This document shows positions 11,600 to 22,287 of a stretch of 64,000 bases of DNA, piece by piece. Both the position numbers and the translations under genes were made by a program. Position 1 is the first letter of the stretch; each line of letters begins with the position of its first letter. The stretch spans positions 1-64,000 of IMG/VR virus record IMGVR_UViG_3300025000_001646; one strand, written 5' to 3'. The notes under the pieces were generated by a model. It was given only the letters and a program-made list of their open reading frames with translations, did no database searches and was not told the origin of the DNA. Source of the stretch: a virus.

Positions 11600-13489
11600 A
11601 TGTTCAAATACCCTTTTAATTTTAGTAAAAAATACCAAGAAGAAAACAGTTGAGATTGGATTGTTGAATGAATAGCTGCTACTAACGACAAAGACCTACA
11701 GAATCACATTATAGAGACTAGTGCATTAAAAGACGCTAGCAAAGACCTAGAATGAAAAACAGTATTATTCAATCATGACCAAGAAAGGCCTATTGGAGTA
11801 GTAATGTCATCTAATTACGATGAAAAAGAAAAATGAATTATTGTTAAAATTAAAATTTCTAAAGAAGAAGGAGACATTTGGAAAAAAATAAATGACTGAA
11901 CTCTTAATTCCCTTTCAATCTCTGGAGAAATAGAGGATGCAAAGGAATGAGAAGAGGTTTTAAAAATAAAAAAAATGAAACTAAGTGAAGTTTCAATAGT
12001 GTCATTGCCAGCTAATCCAGAGGCTAAAACACTTAATTATTATATTTCTAAAAGTTTAAATAATATGAAAAATTTTAAAAAAGAGATGAGTATGGACGTT
12101 GCGATAACAGAATTAAATAGAATGAAAGATGAATTGAATTGACCTGATGCAGAAGTTGCTGGTTATATTGCTATGTTTTTAGAACAACATAAACAAAAAA
12201 TGATGTGAGAAAAAATGGAGGAAGAAGAAACTGAAGAGACTAAAACTACTGAAACAGAACTTTCAGAAAAAGAAAGTACAGTTTACTTATTAGATTCAGA
12301 ATGAGGTTTAGATGAATCAGACAAAGGTACTTTTAGAAAACAAGTTTTAAGAATTGGTAAATTTTTTCATAAAGGTGCTAAAAATGGTATTCTTAATATT
12401 ACTAAACAATCCCTAGAAAAAATCATTAAGAATTTTAAGAATAAAGTTATAGACAATGTAAGCGTACCAATTACGCATACCTCTGACCCAGCTATGAATA
12501 CTGGGGAAGTAAAAGACTTAATTTTAACTGAAACATGATTAGACGCTATTTTAGAAATTAAAGACAAAAGTATTACCAAAAAAATAAATAAATGATTAAT
12601 TCAAGCTGTTTCAGCATCTATTGAAGAGAATTACGAAGACAAAGAAACTGGAAAAAAAATGTGACCAGTTATTCGTCACGTAGCTCTAGTATCAGAACCA
12701 TATATTAAAAAAATGTCAGCATTTCAAGCAGTTTCGCTTAGTGATGCTGAAAATTATAATCTAGTTTATTTAGAAGAAGAAGAAAAAGTAGAAGAACAAA
12801 TTGAAGAGATTAAAGAAGAACCAAAAGAAGATTTAAAATATGTAATTAATAAATTAATGGAAAAAGTTTCTGCTCTTGAAGCTAAATTTACAGAATCTCC
12901 TAAAGAGGAAACACCAAAAGAGGAAGCAAAAGCCGAGTCTGATGTTGTTGAGTCCAAAGAAGAGGAAAAAATTGAGACTAAAGAAGAAGAAATAAAAGAA
13001 GAGCCTAAAGAAGAAGATTGAATAAAAGAAGCATTTGAAAAAGCAAAACAAACAGAAAAAGAAGAGAAGCAGGAGGAAGAGGAAGACGAGGAAACCGAAC
13101 TTAGTGACACTAAAGCATTAGAGCTTAGTGAAAGAGAACAAGAATTAGTTAAAAAAGAAGCCGAGATTACTTACAACAATTATTTGACACAAGGAAAAAT
13201 AACTCCTTCTCAAAAAGATGTTTTTATTTCTATATTAACATCTAAAACTTGAGCAATTGACTTGGCTGACAATTCTCAAGCAGACCCTAAGAGCTTGATT
13301 AAAGAGTTCTTGGACAAACAGCCTAAGATTTACGACTTCAATGAAATAGGTACTACTCTTGAAAACGAAGCTAAAAACCATAATTCTGTAAATCTCTCAA
13401 GAGATGAAAGAAAGCTATTGGTTGAAACGCTTTGAATGACAGAAAAAGATGCCTTAGAAACAGTAATAGAAGCACGTAAAAATAAATAA
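11600..13489 (+). CDS. Fused HK97-type prohead protease, Mu I-like protease domain and scaffold
   Basis: 629 aa. Residues 1-150 match HK97 prohead proteases: His59 in NHD, Ser106 in SLSISG, then LSEVSIVSLPANPEA. Residues about 280-375 form a second domain of the Mu protein I/XkdF type (VPITHTSDPAMNTG, VSASIEENYED, RHVALVSEP). Residues 380-629 are an acidic Glu/Lys-rich helical tail, expected of a scaffold. It probably cleaves scaffold and capsid proteins during head maturation. TGA-Gly is frequent in the protease parts. The gene precedes decoration and major capsid genes, the classical order. Confidence 0.85.
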
Positions 13490-13514
13490 TTATTATATAA
13501 CTTATTTTCTTATT

Positions 13515-13934
13515 ATGGCAGTATTAACAGCAGCATATGATGCAAAAAGAAAAGATGGTGAAATCATCGCCTACAAAATAGACGTCACCAAAATTTATAA
13601 AGGTGCATTAGTATGCGAAAATTCATCTGGATATGCAGTAAATGGTGCAGATGCAGCAAACTACACTTTCCTATGAGTAGCTTACGAAACAGTAGACAAT
13701 TCTACAGGTTCAGCTGGTGATTTAAACATTCGTGTTTACAAAACTGGTACTTTCGTTATTCCTAAGGAAGGAGGTGGAGCTTTGCAAACTGATATTGGTC
13801 TAGCTATGTACGTAGAAGACAATCATTCAGTAAATCCTACTGGAGAATCTACTAACAGCGTTCTTGCTGGTTATGTTGTAGAAGTTCCAGACAGTTCTAA
13901 TTTAAGAATTAGAATTGATCGTGCAGTTCAGTAA
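13515..13934 (+). CDS. Capsid decoration/stabilisation protein
   Basis: 139 aa, beta-rich, placed between protease/scaffold and major capsid protein as decoration (gpD-like, DUF2190-like) proteins usually are. Sequence elements include LTAAYDAKRKDG near the start and SVLAGYVVEV near the end. Only one Gly of about 14 is TGA, so this abundant protein largely avoids the recoded codon. Confidence 0.7.
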
Positions 13935-13968
13935 TTTTATTTTTTATTAATTAACTTTTTAAATCTAT

Positions 13969-14913
13969 ATGGATTTAGTAAGATCAGATTTAACAAATCT
14001 ATTGAAAGCTGGTATGAAAAAGGAATTTTTCAAGGCTTTCGAATCAGAAGAAACTGCTTATAAAGCAATCGTAACTGAAACTTCTTCTGATAAAAATCAA
14101 GAAGTTTATCCATTTTTAGGTTCTTCTCCTACAATTTCTGAATGGAAAGATGAGAGAAAACCAGTTGGAATGACTGAATATTCTAAAACAATCGTAAACT
14201 ATGATTGGGAAGGAAGTCTAGGAGTTGAAACAAATGCTATTGACGATGAACAATATGGTCAAATCAAACTTCGGGTTCAAGATTTAGGTGGTCAATTTGC
14301 TCGTTTCTATGATGAATTAGTTTTCTCTTTAGTAAGAATGGGTAATTCTACTTCTGCTACTGCTGGAACAATTCTTGAAGGAAAAAGTATTACCGCTTAT
14401 GATGGAAAAGCTATGTTTGCAAATGATCATTCAGAAGGTGATTCAGGAACTATAGACAACTATGGAACTACTGCTTTTGGATCTAATGAACTTAAAGCAA
14501 TTATCACTGCTATGATGAAATTCAAAAATGACAAGGGTCGTTATGCTGGAATTACACCAAATCTTTTGGCAGTTTCTCCAGATGTTAAATGGGATGCTAT
14601 GGAAAAATTAAACTCTGTATATTACCCAGAAGAAGGAACAACCACTTCTAAAATGTCAAACAACGTATTGAAAGGTGCTTTGGATTTGATTGTTTCTCCT
14701 TGGTTAACTGACACAAACGATTATTTCGTTTTTGACACTACTAAGGCAATTAAACCAATCATTCTTCAAACTCGTAAAACTCCAGAATTTACTGCTCTAG
14801 ACACTGGTACTGAATCATTGTTTATGAGAAAACGTATTTTCTACGGAGTAGATGCTCGTATTGGTATTGGTTGGTCAAACTATAGACTTGGTTATGGAGA
14901 ATTTGTTGCTTAG
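13969..14913 (+). CDS. Major capsid protein, Mu gpT-like
   Basis: 314 aa. EVYPFLGSSPTISEWKDER, VNYDWEGSLGVETNAIDDEQYG and a YDELVFSLV helix follow the layout of Mu-like major head subunit gpT; length is typical. 26 glycines and none written TGA, in sharp contrast to the portal, protease and glycan genes. It would assemble the icosahedral head with the decoration protein and be matured by the protease at 11600. A strong terminator follows at once. Confidence 0.85.
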   Translation: MDLVRSDLTNLLKAGMKKEFFKAFESEETAYKAIVTETSSDKNQEVYPFLGSSPTISEWKDERKPVGMTEYSKTIVNYDWEGSLGVETNAIDDEQYGQIKLRVQDLGGQFARFYDELVFSLVRMGNSTSATAGTILEGKSITAYDGKAMFANDHSEGDSGTIDNYGTTAFGSNELKAIITAMMKFKNDKGRYAGITPNLLAVSPDVKWDAMEKLNSVYYPEEGTTTSKMSNNVLKGALDLIVSPWLTDTNDYFVFDTTKAIKPIILQTRKTPEFTALDTGTESLFMRKRIFYGVDARIGIGWSNYRLGYGEFVA

Positions 14914-14924
14914 TTAGAAATTAA

Positions 14925-14956
14925 AAGAAGGGATCAGAAATGGTCTCTTCTTTTTT
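14925..14956 (+). terminator. Rho-independent terminator of the capsid operon
   Basis: 11-bp stem AAGAAGGGATC/GGTCTCTTCTT with two wobble pairs, 6-nt loop and T run, 11 nt after the capsid stop codon. Confidence 0.8.
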
Positions 14957-14983
14957 GACTTTTGATTTTTACTTTGTTATACT
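14955..14983 (+). promoter_or_regulatory. Sigma70-type promoter of a small RNA
   Basis: TTGACT, 17-nt spacer, TATACT, beginning in the T run of the capsid terminator. Start expected near 14990, exactly at a perfect hairpin. There is no coding sequence downstream for 900 nt. Confidence 0.7.
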
Positions 14984-14989
14984 ATTTAT

Positions 14990-15100
14990 AGATTTTACAA
15001 TGCGGTTTGTAAAATCATAGCGGATTTCAAAATGGTTAAGAAAAGACTTGGTGAGTCAATTTCTCTATTAGAGAAAATCCAAGCCTTTTCTTATTATAAA
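14990..15100 (+). ncRNA. Small hairpin RNA after the capsid gene
   Basis: Begins with a perfect 10-bp hairpin (GATTTTACAA/TTGTAAAATC, loop TGCGGT). A second composite hairpin at about 15042-15096 has three stacked stems (AAGAAAAG/CTTTTCTT, CTTGG/CCAAG, TTCTCTA/TAGAGAA). The loop sequence TGCGGTTTGT recurs in the HNH leader RNA on the - strand near 9635. No open reading frame. Function unknown; it might also act as a processing or termination structure. Confidence 0.5.
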
Positions 15101-15138
15101 ATATTTTTATATTTAGTAAAGTGAAAAGATGCTAAGAA

Positions 15139-15168
15139 TTTTCTTTTTTTCTAAAAAAGTAATATAAT
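15139..15168 (+). promoter_or_regulatory. Promoter of the large structured RNA
   Basis: TATAAT at 15163-15168 behind a T-then-A tract spacer, with a weak TTTTCT/TTTCTT -35 box. Layout is like the promoter before the other interleaved leader at 33247. Start expected near 15175. Confidence 0.5.
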
Positions 15169-15182
15169 TATTTTAAGATTAA

Positions 15183-15262
15183 TAGCACAATCTTTAAAAT
15201 AAAGTATTAAGTCGTTTTATGTAATCGCTGGGAAGATTGTGCTAACTTTGATCCCAGCGATT
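15183..15262 (+). promoter_or_regulatory. Interleaved three-helix leader at the 5' end of the large RNA
   Basis: Order a1-c1-b1-a2-c2-b2: TAGCACAATCTT with AAGATTGTGCTA (12 bp), AAAGT with ACTTT (5 bp), AATCGCTGGG with CCCAGCGATT (10 bp), then TTTTTTG. Same order and spacing as at 33283 and 9601 (-), with unrelated primary sequence. The last helix plus T run could terminate transcription, making it a switch for the RNA behind it. Confidence 0.6.
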
Positions 15263-15748
15263 TTTTGTTTTACATATCCATATAATATCCATAATCTAAA
15301 CTGACTCAATGTCGAATATGGTATTGGTGTTGACTAGCGAAATCCGTTAGGGAAGAGTAGACTCGGTAAACATACCGCAAATCTTCTTTTAAAGAATTAA
15401 TAGGTTAGTGTATAACCGCACCCCCTTACACTATTACAATAAAAAATCTATTAATACATGGCGGGGTTCAATTAATGCAATTGACTGGACTAGGCAGAAC
15501 CTATTATTGTAATATAGGAAATAATCCCTGCCATTCAGAGCTTAAGAAAATTCCTAACGAGTAGTACCGAAAAAAAGAGTTATTCTTTTTCTTTTCCTTT
15601 AACCAGGAAGCCTGGACTGTTTTTAAATTTTTAAGAATTTTTCCTAAAAAAAACAAAATAAAAAGGCTAAACAAATAAGATTAAAAAAAGTAATAGCAAA
15701 AAACAAAGAAAGAGTAATAATAGAAGAAAAAAGAAATCTCCAAAAAAA

Positions 15749-15826
15749 CCAAACCTAGTTACTACAAGAAACCTACATTTGGAAAAACAATGTAAGAGTA
15801 GTAATTAACAGGTTGGAATTTTTTTT
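15749..15826 (+). terminator. Long terminator hairpin ending the structured RNA
   Basis: Nested stems CCAAACCT/AGGTTGG, TTACTAC/GTAGTAA and TACATT/AATGTA followed by eight T. It lies just before the glycan operon. Confidence 0.6.
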
Positions 15827-15907
15827 ATTTAGAATATTATATAAAAAAACTAGAAAAATATAAAAATTCTATTGATTTTGTAAAATTCTACTGTTAAAAT
15901 ATAATTA

Positions 15908-16693
15908 ATGATTGAAAAAATAATTAAAGATCGAGCAGATGTGCATATAATAACTCTTAATTATAAGAGGTTAGATTGCACTAAAGAATTATTAAAATCA
16001 CTTAGGAAAAATATTTCTTGAGTAGATTATATCGTTACTATAGTAAATAACGATGATGACGAAGAAGCTAATGAATGGATTAAAAAACAAGAAGATTGTA
16101 ATTACATCCTAGATACTGGCAATCTAGGTTTTTCTCGTTGAAATAATTTAGCTTTTGAAAAAGTAAAATCAAAATATACGCTCTTTATTAACAATGACAT
16201 TACTGTTAATAAAGGCTTTTTGAAAAAGATGATTGAGAGTATTGAAAAAGAAGAAATTAATGCTGCTGTCGGTTGTAAAATAGTCCACCCAGAAACTAAA
16301 AAAATAATGCATGCTGGTATTATATTTAATACCGCTGGTTTACCATTAGAAAGATGAAAATGAATACCAAATAATAATAAACTATTCGTAAATGAATATG
16401 AACCTATGAATGCTTGTACTGCGGCTTGTCTTTTAGTTAGATCAAAAATATTTGATTTTTTTAGATGATTTGATCCTACTTATGTAAATGGTTGGGAAGA
16501 CAATGATTTTAACATGAGAATGAGAGAAAGAGGATACCAAATAATCTATAATTGATGAGTTTTGGTTTACCATCTTGAATCTGCTTCGCCTTGAAGACAC
16601 TTAAAAGAAAAAGAAAATGTAGATTTATTCATTCAAAGATGGATTAAAACTGGAAAAGTATTTAAAATAACTTCTTGTAACCTCAAAAAATAA
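15908..16693 (+). CDS. GT2 glycosyltransferase (rhamnosyltransferase-like)
   Basis: 261 aa. NLGFSRGNNLAF, with the first Gly of GNN written TGA, then FINNDIT and NGWEDNDFNMRMRERGY are hallmarks of family 2 transferases that add sugars to surface polysaccharide. First gene of the glycan operon; its stop overlaps the next start (TAATG). The ATG lies only 2 nt after a TATAAT box, so the true start may be the in-frame GTG at 15941, which would begin at VHIITLNYKR. Confidence 0.8.
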
Positions 16694-17508
16694 TGAATAT
16701 TTCAATAATCATACCAACTTATAATAGACCAGACTTACTTAGGCTTTGTCTGACTTCTTTATTGAATCAGAATTGTAGAAATTTTGAGGCTATTGTTGTA
16801 GATGATTGAAGTAGTGAAGACATTATGTGAGTAGTAAAGGAATTTGAAAATGTACTTGAAATAAAATATTTTTGGCAAAAAGATTTATGATTTAGAGCTG
16901 GTGAAGCTAGAAATTTTGGTGCTAGAATTTCTAACACTGATAATTTTCTTTTTTTAGATAGTCATATAGTCTTGAATAAATTTGCAGTGGCACACTATAT
17001 AAACTATGCAAAAGCTAATCCAGACCTTACTATTCTTGGTAGATATGATTGGCTTGCTCCTATGAGAATTGGTTATGCTGATTTATTTATTCACTGGGAT
17101 CAAATTATTAATAACGAATTACCAAAAACTAAAATAGAATGAGAAATAGGTTATATAGGCAAAGACCCTAGAACACTTAAAATAGAAACAGTCATTGAAA
17201 AATGGGGAACTGATTGTTTTAGTGGTAACCTTTTTATACCTCGAAAACAATTTGAGGAAATAGGTGGCTTTGATATAGCAATACAATGACACGGTGGCGA
17301 AGACCCAGAGCTTGGAATGAGATTAGAAAAAGCTGGTTACAAAGCTTTATTTTCAGAAAATGTTATAGGCTACCATATTTACCATAAGAGAAATCAAGAA
17401 GAAAATATTAAAAGTTTAGAAAAAAATGTGGCTTATATAGCAGAAAAACATGGTAAGGATTTTAAAGAACTTCTTGACATACTTAGTCGCAGAAAACAAT
17501 ATACTTAA
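16693..17508 (+). CDS. GT2 glycosyltransferase
   Basis: 271 aa. Opens with ISIIIPTYNRPDLLRLCL and VVDDGSS, the latter Gly being TGA; FLDSHIVLN is the DxD-region equivalent. GGFDIAIQGHGGEDPELGMRLEKAGY closes the acceptor domain. It overlaps the previous stop by one base and resembles the next gene (shared FLDSH and ENVIGYHI or EVIGYHI), so the two probably arose by duplication. Confidence 0.8.
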
Positions 17509-17520
17509 TCTTTTTAAAAA

Positions 17521-18558
17521 ATGTTTAAATTTTCGGTAATAATACCAGCATATAATTTTCCAAATCATCTTGACTGTTGTTTGATGGCTTTGACTAGACA
17601 AACTTTCAAAGATTTTGAAGTTATAGTAGTAGATGATTGAAGCAAAGAAAGTTTGAAAGTAATTACAGACAAATACACAGACAAACTTCCATTAACTTAT
17701 ATTAGAAACGAAAAAGAAAAAGACATCTGGAAGGCGGGGCAAGCTAGAAATATTGGAATAAACTTTGCTAAAGACCACGAATCTACTTATTTTCTTTTCT
17801 TGGACAGCCACGTTGCTCTTAATCCTCTTGCAATGGAGTATTACAACGAATATTCAATTAGACATCCAAACACTGTTATTATAGGCAAATATAATTGGAT
17901 GCCTCCTATGATTATAATTCCCGAAGACATAGAAAAAAGATTTAAAGATTTTACTGAAAGAAAACTTCCACTTGACCCTAAAAATGAAGACTTGGGATTA
18001 ATATGTGAAGACCCTAGGTGAACTAATACTTGGATTAAAAAAGAAAGACAAGCTCCAGATGAAAATAAAGGTAGTCAATGGGGGCTAGGTGCTTGGACTG
18101 GTAATGTTTGTTACCCGAAAGAAGCTATTATGAAAATTGGTGGATTTTTAGACATACTAGAAAATCATAATGGAGAAGATGGTTGTTTAGGTGTAGCTGT
18201 AGAAAGACTTGGTTATTGGGCTTGCTTCTCTGACGAGGTTATAGGTTACCATATTTGGCATAATAGACCAAAAGACGCTAACAAACACACCCTAGACAAT
18301 ATAGATTTTATAGATTATGTCCATCTTATTGGTAAGTTTTGGAAATTTAATGACAGTGAAAGAAACTTAATCAAAGAAGATGTTAGAAGAGTAGCTAACG
18401 GCGAACAACCTTTAGAGCTTAATAAATCAGAAAGACAAAATCCTTGAAGTTTACATCTTCAAAATCCTAAACTACTTTTAGAAAGAATAGAAATTTTTGA
18501 AAATTCTACCTCTCCTTATGTTTTTAACTATAAAAATATATGACATCCAGTCTCTTAA
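17521..18558 (+). CDS. GT2 glycosyltransferase
   Basis: 345 aa with TGA at VVDDGS, DPRGTN, NPGS and NIGHP. FSVIIPAYNFPNHLDCCL at the start and FLFLDSHVALNPLAM as the metal-binding region place it in GT2. ENHNGEDGCLGVAVERLGYW is the acceptor-side motif. Paralogue of the preceding gene; the last 19 nt overlap the next gene in another frame. Confidence 0.8.
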
Positions 18559-19361
18559 TAACGAGCTATAAAAGAACGGCACTATTGAGAAGGTCGCTAC
18601 TTACTTACAAAACTTTTCCCGATGAAATTATAGTAATCAATGATTGAGGTTGAGATAATTTGCTGGATTTAGTTAAAGAAAAATCACAAGAAATAAAAGT
18701 GAAATGGAAATATTATGACAACTGACCAAAAGAGTATGGTAATTGTGCTAAGGCTAGAAATATTTGATTAAAAATAGCTGAATGAGATATATTGATGACT
18801 ACCGAGCCAGAGCTTATGTTTATTTCAGACCCTATTAAGCAAGCCTTAGATTATTTTGAGAAAGACAAAAATATTAGTCTAGCCTCTGGAACGGTTTATT
18901 TTTCTCAAAAATATTCTCAAACAGACTTAATTGAACAACTAGACTGGAATGATGTAAACAAGGCTATGGAAGTAGTAAATAAATATGCTAAAAAATATTA
19001 TACAGGCTATGTCTCTAATAATTGAGACATCTATTATGTAGAAGACAATCAAGCACCTTTCTTTTGAGCTTACTGGCGAGAAGATTTACTAGAGCAAAAA
19101 GGATGGAACGAAGATTTTGTTTTTTGGTGAAATGAAGACAACGAATTACAACATAGACTTGAAATGTCTCCAAACAGAATAAAACATAGCAACTTTTCAG
19201 ATATTAAAGTTTTCCACCAATTCCACGAAAGACCGCCTCAAAAAGCAATGTGAGATTGTAACCAATGACTATTAGACAGATTAAACTTGGAACAAAAATT
19301 TACTTGTAACGAATGAGATTGGTGAAAATATGACTCTTCTAAAATTATAACTTTTAATTAA
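18540..19361 (+). CDS. GT2/GT7-like glycosyltransferase
   Basis: 273 aa with 12 or more TGA codons. SLLITSYKRTALLRRSLL and VINDGGDN form the nucleotide-binding start; FFGAYWREDLL and FVFWGNEDNELQHRL match the C-terminal acceptor domain of galactosyltransferase-like (Glyco_transf_7C) proteins. In all three quoted Gly-containing motifs one or more Gly is TGA. Part of the contiguous glycan operon. Confidence 0.75.
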
Positions 19362-19362
19362 A

Positions 19363-20445
19363 ATGAAAATTCTTATTACAGGTTGAGCTGGATTTATTGG
19401 CTCAAACATAGCAAAAAAAGCTATTGAAAAATGACACTCTGTTATTGCTTTTGATAATCTTTGTAGAGAAGGCACAGAGGAAAATGTAAAAATACTTAAG
19501 GAAGTTAGTTATAATCATCCTATAATTAAATGAGATTATATTATTAATCCATATAAATTAGTTAGATGAGACATTAGGAGCGATGCCGACATTGACAAGT
19601 TAGTAAAGAATGAAGATTTTGATGCTATTATTCACATGGCCGCTAATCCTGGTGTGCCTTGGTCTACAATGTATCCTAAATATGATTTTGAACAAAACGC
19701 TCTTGGTACTTTGAATATGTTAGAAGTAGCAAGAAAATTAAATATTCCTTTTATTTATGCCTCTACAAACAAGACTTTTGATTGTTCTTTAAATGACATA
19801 CCAGAAACAGAAGGAGAAAAAAGGTATGACTGGGATTTGACTGGATTAGAGATTAAAGGCATAACAGAAAAAGGCGTAGATCATCACTTCAATACAACTA
19901 GCCCAGAAGGTTCTCAACACTCAAATTATGGAGTGTCTAAATTAACTGGGGATTTATATTGTCAAGATTATTTCAGAACTTATGGTGTAAAGACTGTTAT
20001 AAATCGTATGAGCTGCATATACGGTTTAATGCAAAAAGGCTGTGAAGACCAGTGATGGGTCGACTATTTTGTTAGAAAAATTGCTTTTGGTGATTGAAAA
20101 TTAAATATATATGGTAACGGAAAACAAGTTAGAGATTTGCTTTTTGGCGAAGATGTGGCTGAACTTTATATTACTGAATTAGAAAATATAGACAAATGTG
20201 CTGGAGAAGTATTTGTTATAGGTGGTGGAAGAGAAAATTCTATGTCTTTAATTGAAGTAATTGAAGAAATAGAAAAACAGAGTGGAAAAAAGTCAGAACT
20301 TAAATTTGACAAACCAAGACCCGCTGACCATAATATTTTTTACTGTTCGACAGAAAAAGCAGAAAGAATTTTAGGTTGGAAACCAAAAATAAGTATCAGT
20401 GAAGGTATTGCTAAAATGATTAATCAATATAACTTTTCTAAATAA
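19363..20445 (+). CDS. SDR sugar epimerase, CDP-paratose 2-epimerase-like
   Basis: 360 aa. ILITGGAGFIGSNIA is the NAD-binding GxxGxxG (second Gly TGA). The catalytic Tyr-Lys is in SNYGVSKLTGDLYCQ; STNKTFD replaces the usual NKVYG. MSCIYGLMQKGCEDQGWVDYF and IYGNGKQVRDLLFGEDV are characteristic of the tyvelose epimerase (RfbE-like) branch. Substrate cannot be fixed from sequence; another NDP-sugar is possible. Confidence 0.75.
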
Positions 20446-21072
20446 ATGAAACTTTCAGAAAATTTACAAAGCGAACTTAAAAGCTGGGTAGATGCAGATG
20501 ACGAAAATAAACTTGAAAGAGAATATATAAGATACCATAGAATGATTGAAGAGATGCTTTTAAACAAATTAAACTTAGCAAAAAGAAGTGTATTAGATAT
20601 TGGTTGCTGACCTTATTCAATATTAAATTTATTAGATTGTAAAAAAAAGACAGTTATAGACCCTCTTATTGATGATTATAATAAACATTTTGGTTTTAAT
20701 CCAGAAATTAATTATGTAAAATGAGTAGGAGAAAAAATGCCTTTTGAAAAAAATAGTTTTGATTTAGTAATAACAATGAACTCGCTAGACCATTGTGAAA
20801 ATCCAGATGAAGTAATTAAAGAAATCAGAAGAGTAATAAAACCAAGCGGATATTTAGCAATTCATATTTGTATTAACAACGCCATAAACAACCCACACCC
20901 TAGCCACAAAATCAATATAAATAGCGAATGGCTACATAATAGACTAGACGATATGTTTGAAACTGTCAGCGAAAAAGTAGTGCCTTATTGATGGCAGATT
21001 GACAAAACAACAGGAAAAAGATGACAGCCAGCTATTGCTTTACTTATGCGAAATTGTAACTTTAACAAATAA
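20446..21072 (+). CDS. SAM-dependent methyltransferase
   Basis: 208 aa. Motif I is VLDIGCGPYSIL, with the central Gly as TGA; MPFEKNSFDLVITMNSLDHCENP and RRVIKPSGYLAIHI are the following class I methyltransferase motifs. ATG follows the epimerase stop directly. In a glycan operon it probably methylates a sugar or the polymer end. Confidence 0.75.
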
Positions 21073-21248
21073 TGAAAAAAACTTGCAATCAATGTAAAGA
21101 AGAAATGATTCTTATAGACAATCTAGAAATTTTTGAGAAGAAAAAGAAAGAAAGTAAGTCTATATTTAGAGCCTATGTTTGCAGGAATCCTAAATGCCCA
21201 AACTATGCTTTATTACAAATTCCTTTAGAGGAAATGACTAAAAATTAA
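21072..21248 (+). CDS. Small zinc-ribbon protein
   Basis: 58 aa with CNQC near the start and CRNPKCPNY near residue 40, a four-cysteine zinc ribbon. It overlaps the methyltransferase stop by one base (TAATG). No TGA. Function unknown. Confidence 0.55.
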   Translation: MKKTCNQCKEEMILIDNLEIFEKKKKESKSIFRAYVCRNPKCPNYALLQIPLEEMTKN

Positions 21249-21260
21249 TTTTATTTATTT

Positions 21261-21410
21261 ATGAAAAAAGAAGAAAAAATTAAAATACCTCAAATTGAAA
21301 TATCTCAAAAAGTAATTGATGTATTAACATTAGACGAATTGAAAATAACAGTAAATTTATCAAAAATACTTATAAAAAATCATCCATTAATAAAAATTAA
21401 AATTTCATAA
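21261..21410 (+). CDS. Small hypothetical protein
   Basis: 49 aa, Lys/Ile-rich, probably helical. It begins after the recurring A/T start signal (TTTTATTTATTTATG) and lies in the operon between the zinc ribbon and the dehydrogenase. No recognisable domain. Confidence 0.4.
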   Translation: MKKEEKIKIPQIEISQKVIDVLTLDELKITVNLSKILIKNHPLIKIKIS

Positions 21411-21435
21411 TATTTAATATATAAATAATTTACCT

Positions 21436-22287
21436 ATGAAAAAACCATTAATCTGATTTATTTGACAAGGTTGGATTGGAAAAAATTATTCTGATGACCT
21501 TGAAAATAGATGTTATGAAGTTATTAGATACTCTCTTGATCCTCAATATATTTGAAACAAAGACAAAATAAAAGACGCCGACATTGTATTTTTAGCTGTT
21601 CCTACTCCAAGCACTCCAGAATGATTTGACTTTTCAATTGTTAGAGAATGATTGAGTCTTGTTTGAGATTGAAAAATAGCCGTTATTAAGTCTACAATCT
21701 TGCCTTGAACTACCGACAAATTACAAGCAGAATTTCCAGAAATTTATCTTTTTCACTCTCCAGAATTTTTGGCAGAGGCTACAGCTAAACAAGATGTAGA
21801 AAATCCAGACAGAAATATAGTTGGCTATACAGAAAAATCTCAATGTAAGGCTAGTGATGTTATGAGCGTTCTTCCAGTAGCTCCTTATGAGAAAATAATT
21901 CCAGTTAAAGAAGCAGAACTTATTAAATATGGCGGAAATTGTTTTTTCTATTTTAAGGTTATTTATTGAAATTTGCTTTATGACATGGCTAAGAAACTTT
22001 GACTTGATTATGAAATAGTACTAGATTGAGTATATAATGACAAAAGAATCGGCAGGACACACCTCAATCCTATTCATAAAAATTGAAGATGAGCTGGAGG
22101 CCACTGCTTCGTCAAAGACCTTTGTGCCTTCTACGAACTATATTCTAAAATTAATTCAGAAGACAAAGAAGGTATAGAACTTTTGAGAAAACTACAGGAA
22201 AAAAATATTAAACTTATGAAGGATTCAAACAAAGATTTAGATTTATTGAAAGGAGTATATTGAGAAAATTTAACTTTAAACTTTTAA
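21436..22287 (+). CDS. UDP-glucose/GDP-mannose dehydrogenase family protein
   Basis: 283 aa, shorter than the usual 390-440. IGFIGQGWIGKNY is the Rossmann start; DIVFLAVPTPSTPEG, KSTILPGTT and HSPEFLAE follow the family order. EAELIKYGGNCFFYFKVIYGN corresponds to the substrate-binding Lys/Asn helix and GGHCFVKDL to the catalytic Cys loop (usually GGxCFPKD). It probably oxidises UDP-glucose to UDP-glucuronate, the substrate for the decarboxylase-like enzyme at 24113. The C-terminal domain is largely missing. Confidence 0.75.

Larger units (their letters stand above)
15175..15826 (+). ncRNA. Large structured non-coding RNA (about 650 nt)
   Basis: No reading frame of useful length on either strand. 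It begins with an interleaved leader (15183-15262) and ends in a terminator hairpin (15749-15826). Between them are many helices: TAGCG/CGTTA, CGGTA/TACCG, GGTTA/TAACC whose loop GTGTA can pair with TACAC, ATTAATAG/CTATTAAT, TATTACAATA/TATTGTAATA crossing TGGCGGGG/CCCTGCCA, GGTTC/GAACC, CCAGG/CCTGG. This density of pairing, with pseudoknots, indicates a folded RNA. Phage large RNAs of this size include GOLLD and ROOL, but I cannot assign it to either. Confidence 0.65.

Noticed and set aside
12766-13110. Ser-rich frames on the - strand near the scaffold
   Set aside because: Antisense of Glu/Lys-rich scaffold coding sequence.
15461-15537. Separate tRNA gene inside the large RNA
   Set aside because: Acceptor-like and D-like stems form, but there is no proper anticodon arm and the third hairpin is 7 nt away from the acceptor strand.
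15900-15905. TATAAT as promoter of the glycan operon (same at 53829)
   Set aside because: The ATG lies 2-3 nt after the box, so a normal start would exclude it; the -35 would also be 22 nt away. Left unassigned.
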